A DNA stretch of 64,000 nucleotides from Euglena gracilis (Eukaryota; Euglenida; Euglenophyceae; Euglenales). The notes under the pieces were generated by a model. That model saw only the letters and a list, made by a program, of their open reading frames with translations, made no database searches and was not told where the DNA came from. The stretch lies in NCBI GenBank assembly GCA_039621445.1, contig CP154956.1:15355508-15419507 (forward strand), read 5' to 3'. Numbering within the stretch: position 1 is the first letter of the stretch; each line of letters starts with the position of its first letter. This document shows positions 57,441 through 64,000 of this stretch, piece by piece. A program made the position numbers and the translations under genes.

Positions 57441-57884
57441 CAGGTGTTAAGCAATGAAGTGCCAGTAGGAAAATGTTGACCTTTGGGGGAGGGTCCGGGG
57501 TGGGTCTGGAACACCCCTGGCAGGTGGTACGGACCCCTCCAGTCCCGGGGGTGGGGGGTGGGACACCCTCCCTCTGCGCTGCACACCATCCTTATACTGA
57601 ACCCTGCTCCACCCCTGGGTCACCAACCCTGAAAAATTCTGGTGGGGTAAATTCTCTCAAAATCAGACTCCCTTGGGCCGATTGTGCAAACTAACAAAAT
57701 CAAGACAACCCCAAATCTGAGATCCTTCCAACGGAAGACACGCCGGATAGGGAGAACAATATCCCTGAAAATATGCCTCAAATACCAATTTTGACAACAA
57801 AAATGATGAAAATTCTGAGATTTAGTATTTCTGAGACCCCCAAAAAAGTGCGAATTGTGCGAAATGTCAAATTATACCATCACC

Positions 57885-58355
57885 TATGATTACCCCCCCC
57901 CCGGGCAATTGACGACCCCGGGCAATTGACGCCCCCGGGCAATTGTCACCCCTGGCTGTGCTGGCCAATTTGTCACCCCGGGAAATTGTCACCCCCCTCC
58001 GTACTGCCCAATTTGTCACCCCCCCCCCCCCAAAGAAGATGTTTGTGAACTTTCTTTTCGCCGACACGACTCGATTGATCCTCTATTTCGCTACAACGTG
58101 CTGAGAAATGTCACATACCAAATGCTCTGCACAATATCACCATAGCTGCATTTTTGCGTGTTCACTGGTGTTTCAGATGGTGTTCTTGGTCATTTGGTTT
58201 AATGTGGCCTATATGGGTGGGTAATTGACGCCCCCGGGCAATTGACGCCCCCGGGCAATTGTCACCCCCCTCTGTGCCGGCCAAAATGTCACCCCGGGAA
58301 ATTGTCACCCCCTCCGTGCTGCCTGCTTTGTCGCGCGACAATTGCCCGGGGGGCA
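57885..58355. mobile_element. Two C-cap segments with CAATTGTCACC / CAATTGACGCC words
   Basis: At 57893-58035 and 58222-58355 the words GGGCAATTGACG, GGGCAATTGTCACC and AATTTGTCACCCC repeat, separated by a 190-base unique stretch. The second ends with GACAATTGCCCGGGGGGC, an inverted copy of the word, so 57893-58355 may be one element with two repeated ends. Confidence 0.65.
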
Positions 58356-58374
58356 CCTATATTATTATATGCAT

Positions 58375-60190
58375 TATGGACACAAAATGTCAAACTACAA
58401 TACATCTCAAAAAGTCTCAAACTAAACCTTTTCAGTCGTTAACATTTTTTGTGGCTATTTTGTGTTTTCTAAATACTTTTTTTTGCATTCGAAGGTGCAT
58501 GTTGCTCCGCCAGGAGTCAAAACCTCCAAGAATATCCCAATCTTTTCGATGCATCAAAAACACGAGAAAAAAGTTTTCACCGCTTCCCGCAGTTCTATGT
58601 AAATTCCTTCAGCAGCTCTGGGATGTGCAAAATATGGGTGGTGGGAGAAAATTTTTATCATGCAAATATGTATGGACATTGATTGGATTTTGGGAACTGC
58701 TGAATTTAGAAACCATGCAACTTGGCCAAAAACAACCAAAAATGACAAATTTTGACAAAAAATTTGGTCTGAGGGAAAAAATCAAAATCAACGAAAAAAA
58801 TGCAAAAAACTCTGGCATTTTTTTTTGCAAGAACCAAAAAAATCGCCATTTTTGCAAAAAAAATTGCAAAAAAAAATCACCCCCTGAAACACCCCCAGAG
58901 CCAAAAGTTTAATTAACCTGCTTCCGAAATCAAAGCCCCGAACGTTTCACATTGGCATGAAATCCAGGGACGAAATTTTGGGGATTCATCCCCTTCAAAC
59001 AATTCGATGTGAAACCACACTTGACAAATCAGTCCCAAAAATTTATCATATCAAAGTCATATCATATTAAAAAAAATTATCAGATAAGCCAGATTCGGAA
59101 AATCAAATCAAATCAAAATCAAATGACAAAATATGCCAAACCAGGGGAAAATGCAATGATTCCAGAAGCAGGAAACGGGCTGCCAATCCACATTTGGCCA
59201 CTCGCAACGAGGCAACCCTGGATGTGGCGCTGGGGTGGGCTGAACCCTGAATGGGTTGCATCCCCAACCTCTGGGACAGTTCTGTCGGTGCTCGAGATCA
59301 AGCAGTTCTGGAACATTCAGCAGCGGAGTCCTTGTCATTGGGGTGGGGAAATGGACACCCCCCCCATTCGCCCCCCCCCCCCTGGCTGAGCGGGGCTGAA
59401 TGGAAAGGCCTGGTGTTGGGACGGGTCAAACCCCCCACCGGGAGGTTGGGGGGGGGGGTCGACGCCCCACAACCCACCACACCACCGCACAATGAAGAAT
59501 TCCTCTGACGGCGAAGGAAAAAAAAAGAGCCAAAAATTGGCTCCCCGGGAAATATGGGAAGGCCTGGTGGGACCATGCTATGGGTCGGACCCTCCCTCAC
59601 CAGCCATGAAGGAGTGAAGGGGGGTGGTCGACCCCACCACCCATGTGGTTTTGGGTGTTCCTGTACAGCACTGCCCCACTGGGGGTGGCCAAATAAACAA
59701 ACTATTATAAATAATAAATAAAAAACAATACTAAATAACTAAATCAACAATAAAATATGAATAATAAATATAACAAATAAACCGAGCAGGTCAAACAGCA
59801 AACAGGAGCAAAAAATTGGGAAAAGAAAAATGCATTTCCCCCCTCCCTGCTACCCCCTGCGAGAGAGTGTCGCCTTGCCGCTGGCAGCAGGCAATGTGCC
59901 ACAAGAGCAGACCCCCAAGCCTGCTTGTGTGACGGGGTGTGGGACACCTACGCTCGCTGTCTCGGTCAGTCCCCAGGCCACTGCTTTGTCAGGCAACCCC
60001 CTTTGGCACAGTGCAATGGCACCCAACGTAGGGAGGGAGGGATGAATGTCTGCCAAGGGGGGGATTTGCCAGCCGGGCCTCAGAAAAAAATGCGCAACAG
60101 TGTGCGAAAAATGCGCAAGAATGCCAAAAACCAAAAGCGCACTGGAAAAATTTAAAAAATTGCAAACGATGAAAGAAAAGATGAAAACTG
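58375..60190 (+). repeat. Segmental duplication, copy 2, block I
   Basis: Counterpart of 7060-9010. At its end it passes directly into block II, whereas copy 1 has 2.3 kb of extra sequence (about 9010-11430) including the 9421-9837 element. Confidence 0.9.
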
Positions 60191-62125
60191 TTTTTTGAAG
60201 GCTCGCGGTTGCTTTTGGCCACCTTTGGCTGCCCTCGATTGCTTTTGGCCACCTTTGGCTTTCTTTCCACTTTTCGGTTACTTCTGCTACTTTTTGGTCG
60301 CTTTTGGTCAACGTTGACCGCCTTTGGCTACTTTTGTCCACTTTAGGCTCCTTCTACTGCGTTTTGGTTACTTTTGGTCAATGCTGACTGGTTTTGGCCA
60401 CTTTTGGGTACTTTTGGCAAATGCATGCAACTTTTGGTCACTTTGGGCCACTCTTTGCCATTTGAAGCCGCTTCTGCTGCTTCACTTGGGGCTGCTTCTG
60501 CTGCTTTTTGGCCACGTTTGCCCCCTTGCCGCTATTGACTGCTTTTGGTCGCTGCGGATCACTTCCTTCTTCTCTTGACTGCATCTTCCTTGAGCCGGTG
60601 GAAGCGGGCAAATAGACAAAAACGGGCAAAAATGGGCCAAAAACTGGCCAAAGGCGGCAAAAGTGAACAAAGGGGGGCAAACGTGGAAAAAAAAAGTGGG
60701 CAACGGTGGCAAAAATGGCCAAAAAAACCACTGGCCAAGGAAGACTGTCACCATTTCCCATGGGCATGACCAACTGACAGAGGGCAAAGTCAGCCCGGGT
60801 AGGCCATGGTCGGAACCCCCACCTATGGGGCCCTGAAAGTCATGGTCAGGCCTGGCTGGCCATAGGTGCTGGATCAGTCCCCCCCCCCCCTGGGGGTGGA
60901 CAGCTGACTCTGCAGCAGCTGCAGCAGTGGCCTGGCCTGGACCCAGCCGAAAGGCTGTCCATCACCGCACGGGGTCTGGAGGGAGGGAGGGACGTGCGCG
61001 AGGGGGTTTGGGAGGCGGCTACAGCATTGCGCTGTGGGGACGATGGCCGGGGCCCCTTTCCAGGAGAGGTGCGTGGGGAGAACGAAGAACAGACTCGGAA
61101 AAAAATAAAATGCCGCCGCGCATACGATTCGGTGTGCGGCAGATTGAGGCAAATGAATGAGACACTTGTCACCGAGGAACCAAAGAACGTCTCTGATGGA
61201 CTGTGGGAAACACGTTTCCCTGAAATCCAGAACGAGCAAAACAATGTCGGGAAAAAGACACGTTTGGGAGATGCAAAATGGAGCGCGTGGGGTCAAACTT
61301 TCAATTTTCTCTGTGGGAGGGCAGGCAGAACAAGGATTTTTGGGAGCCAGGAGGGTACCTCCTGTCGTCCACTGCACAGCAATGTTCCGGGAATGTGCCA
61401 TTGGCACGCAGGGGGGCTGTGTCAACGAAACGGTTCAAAACATCGCTTAAACGGTCTACAGAACCCCCAGGGAGGTCATTGCCCAGCCCAGCTGCAGCAG
61501 CACCCTCCCCCCAGGTCCGTGGGGGGGGGGCGCAGCTGTCCGGCTGGTGTTTGTCGAGACTGTCTATCCAGCCTTTTCTATTGCTCCGGAGCATGTGGAA
61601 CATTTGGTGAAGGCGCAAACAGCGCTGCTGACGTTGTGAATGAGACGTTGGCCACTTGCCAATGTCTCATTCCACAACATCAGCACCCTCGGTGCACGTT
61701 TGAAACAACGGTAGAACGAACTGTACGTCATTTGTGAGCATTTTTTTGCGCCCTGTGTTGCGGGTCTCCTGCGAAGTTGGGGTCAATCCAGGCAACCCAA
61801 ATCTCAAGCTTGCCCGGATTTGCCACAGGAAAGGCCTCCCAAAATAATGCAGTTGCAACGAAATTATTTGATTCTGAGACGAGCAGAGCAGGGTGAAAAA
61901 AAGCATTCAATCCAAACTCCGAAAACGAACGTTTTGGATGGACCGACCAACTTGCAGACGTCTTCCACACTGAAGCCCATTCTCAAAGGATAGAAAATTG
62001 AGGCAAGAAAAGGAAGGGATAAAAAAGGGTCCGCGAGAAAGCAGCAAGACAGGTGAGCTCATGTCTGGGGTCTGGGGGATGTTGGCCCCAAAAGCACGGC
62101 TCCATAAGGCAGGGATCACGCCCCC
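60190..62125 (+). repeat. Segmental duplication, copy 2, block II
   Basis: Counterpart of 11430-13740, lacking the C-cap insertion at 12787. It includes a local 18-base duplication GAATGAGACGTTGGCCAC/ GCCAATGTCTCATTC in inverted form at 61635-61672 that copy 1 does not have. Confidence 0.9.
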
Positions 62126-62312
62126 TCGTGAGTAAAATAAATATACATATATAAAAATACATATATATAATATATAATATATATATTATTATATATAATA
62201 TATATAATATATATATATATATATATTATATTATATTATATATATTATATTATATATATTATATATATTATATATATATATATTATATTATATATATTTC
62301 CAAATGGTTACA
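62126..62312. repeat. AT-rich tract between blocks II and III of copy 2
   Basis: TATATATTATA words; stands where copy 1 carries 5.5 kb of AT, TATG, A/B and CA repeats. Confidence 0.9.
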
Positions 62313-62807
62313 TCTGTCGAATTGTTGGGAATCCCATTTCTCGAGGTTTTGTGTAAATTAGGGAGAGAGCGAGTTGCCGAAGAGGTTCAAAAATCAACTG
62401 GCAAAAACATCAAAAAGACACAAGTGTTCATAACGGCTTCCATAATGTGGGCACATTAAAGAACTATTTCTCTGATGAGAAGCTCGACTGTAGGTGCGAC
62501 AGTCCTAACATGGGTTTTACAATGTCCAGCTCACACCAGAAAATGGGCCTGCACACGCGTGCATAGCTGTGTGACCGCGTGCATATCTGTGTGCGACACA
62601 TGTGCATCTCCTCCTCTCTCCTCCCTCTCTCCTCTCTCTCCCTCTCTCCTCTCTCCTGCGGGTGGCGTCCCTCAGCTCGAGGAAGCGCGACTGTAGGTGC
62701 GACAGTCCTAACATGGGTTTACAATGTCCAGCTCCACACAAGAAAAATGGGGCCTGCCGAGCTGACCACGGTGTGTGACACGCGTGCATATCTGTGTGCG
62801 ACACATG

Positions 62808-62859
<52 letters not shown>

Positions 62860-63172
62860 GAATCTCTCTCTCCTCTGTCTCTTCTGAATGTGGTCTGTTG
62901 CTGTGGGAACATCCTTGTGGGGGGTGTTGTTGTTCCTGTGGTGTGTGCTTGTGTAAGTGTGTTGTCAGTCTGTCGGTGGGGAGCGTGGTGTGTCAGTCGG
63001 TGTTGCGGGTCGCCCCAGGCTGGCAGGTGGGGCATCGTCAGGGGTTGACGACCTGCCAACCCTCGTCCCCGACCGCGCTCTTGTCTGTGTGGTGCAGACC
63101 GTTAGTTGAGCTCTGCGTCATTGGGGTGGGGGAGGGACTATCTCTCTCTCTTCTCTATCTCTCTAATATATA

Positions 63173-63221
<49 letters not shown>

Positions 63222-64000
63222 TCTCATCTATATATCTATCTCTCTTATATTATCTCTCTCTCTCTCTATGTGTTTGTGTGTGTGTGTGTGTGTGTGGGTG
63301 GTTTTGTGGGTGTGGGTGGTGGGGGTGTGGGTGGGTGTGGGTGGGTGTGTGCGTGTGTGTGTGGTGGTTGGGCATGTGGTCAGCTGGTGGGTGGCGTGGT
63401 TGTGTGAGAGTATGGAAATGCACTTACCGATGTCCTTGAACGGGAGACAAGAAGGAGAAAAAAAAAGAGGACGAAACCTATGTTAGCTGCGGTCCCCCCC
63501 ATCCCCACTCTTGCATGAGAACGGCAGTGCGTGTTCGCGGCGACTGCTGGGAGACACTTGCCAACGAAGAATGAAGTGCGTGTTTGGCCGGGCAGGGCTT
63601 GCATTGGGGCTTTGGAGCCGCCACTTCTTGGACGGAAGAGATGAGCCGGGCCAAAGTGTAATTTGATTACCCTAAATAACCGGCTGGAAACTGCCTGGCT
63701 GGGCCCCCTGGGAATACTTGCGCCTCCACTTCGAGAAACAAGGGTGGTCCGTTCCATGAAAAAAACTGTACCACCAGGTTCAAAAAAAAATACCGTAAGA
63801 AATCGTCATACCGCCGTATTTGGCAAAAAAAACAACAACTGACCGACACCGAAATAAAAAAACATTTCTGGCGTCCCTGGGCCATGCCCATACACGAAAA
63901 ACGTCGGAAAAATTCGACGTCTTTTTAGTTCGAACCTGTTTGAGCCCCGCCAATCATTGGCAGGCCCTTGTGCCCAAGGGCGGTCCTTAAAACAAGCGGC
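62313..64000 (+). repeat. Segmental duplication, copy 2, block III
   Basis: Counterpart of 19229-20165, enlarged by a second tandem copy of the GCGACTGTAGGTGCGACAGT module (62486 and 62687) and by CT and TG tracts. Runs to the window edge. Confidence 0.88.
62812..63285. repeat. (CT)n and (TG)n microsatellites
   Basis: CT tracts at 62812-62880 and 63140-63268, followed by GT tracts to 63370. Confidence 0.95.

Overview
This is a window from a eukaryotic nuclear genome. There are no operons, ribosome-binding sites or dense open frames. Instead there are satellites, long microsatellites, interstitial TTAGGG-type telomere runs, DNA-transposon remnants, terminal-inverted-repeat elements and at least one gene split into many short exons. 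The split-gene architecture, GC-rich exons and extreme G/C-run content would fit a repeat-rich protist or alga, but nothing here fixes the lineage and I do not name one. Most long open frames are artefacts of tandem repeats whose period is not a multiple of three, or of ATT, TATG and CA tracts.

Layout. 1-6050: two arrays of a 206-bp satellite, each ending in the same flank plus an ATT tract. 6050-7020: trinucleotide tract and a 232-bp inverted-repeat element. 7060-13740 and 19229-20165: copy 1 of a segmental duplication whose copy 2 lies at 58375-64000 in the same orientation. Copy 1 is interrupted by later insertions, notably a higher-order repeat of TATG tracts with blocks A and B at 13889-17610. 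20165-23400: sparse sequence with telomere-like runs and one inverted-repeat element. 23401-43655: a minus-strand split gene for a TPT/SLC35-type nucleotide-sugar transporter; its introns carry many transposable-element remnants. 44400-47200: several unassigned coding-looking segments and repeats. 48141-52364: a fold-back Tc1/mariner-type element with two inverted transposase C-termini, enclosing a hAT-like element that itself contains a 163-bp satellite. 52600-58350: a second copy of the transporter TM1 exon, more inverted-repeat elements, and two phase-compatible minus-strand exons of unknown product.

The best-supported gene is the transporter. Exons joined in frame read as TM1 through the C-terminal helix of the family, with the expected order of motifs. 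Three of its junctions that are fixed by protein alignment use a GC rather than GT donor, and one exon has no AG acceptor in its open frame. One internal segment (the TM8-9 motif) was not found.

The most unusual theme is a shared architecture among about a dozen unrelated short elements. Each has an oligo-C cap, a family-specific word of 6-15 bases, internal copies of the same word and the reverse complement at the other end. Several have clear target-site duplications, and in two places the duplicated segment supplies a copy without the insertion. Copies sit close to splice acceptors of several exons, so a role in intron creation is possible but unproven.
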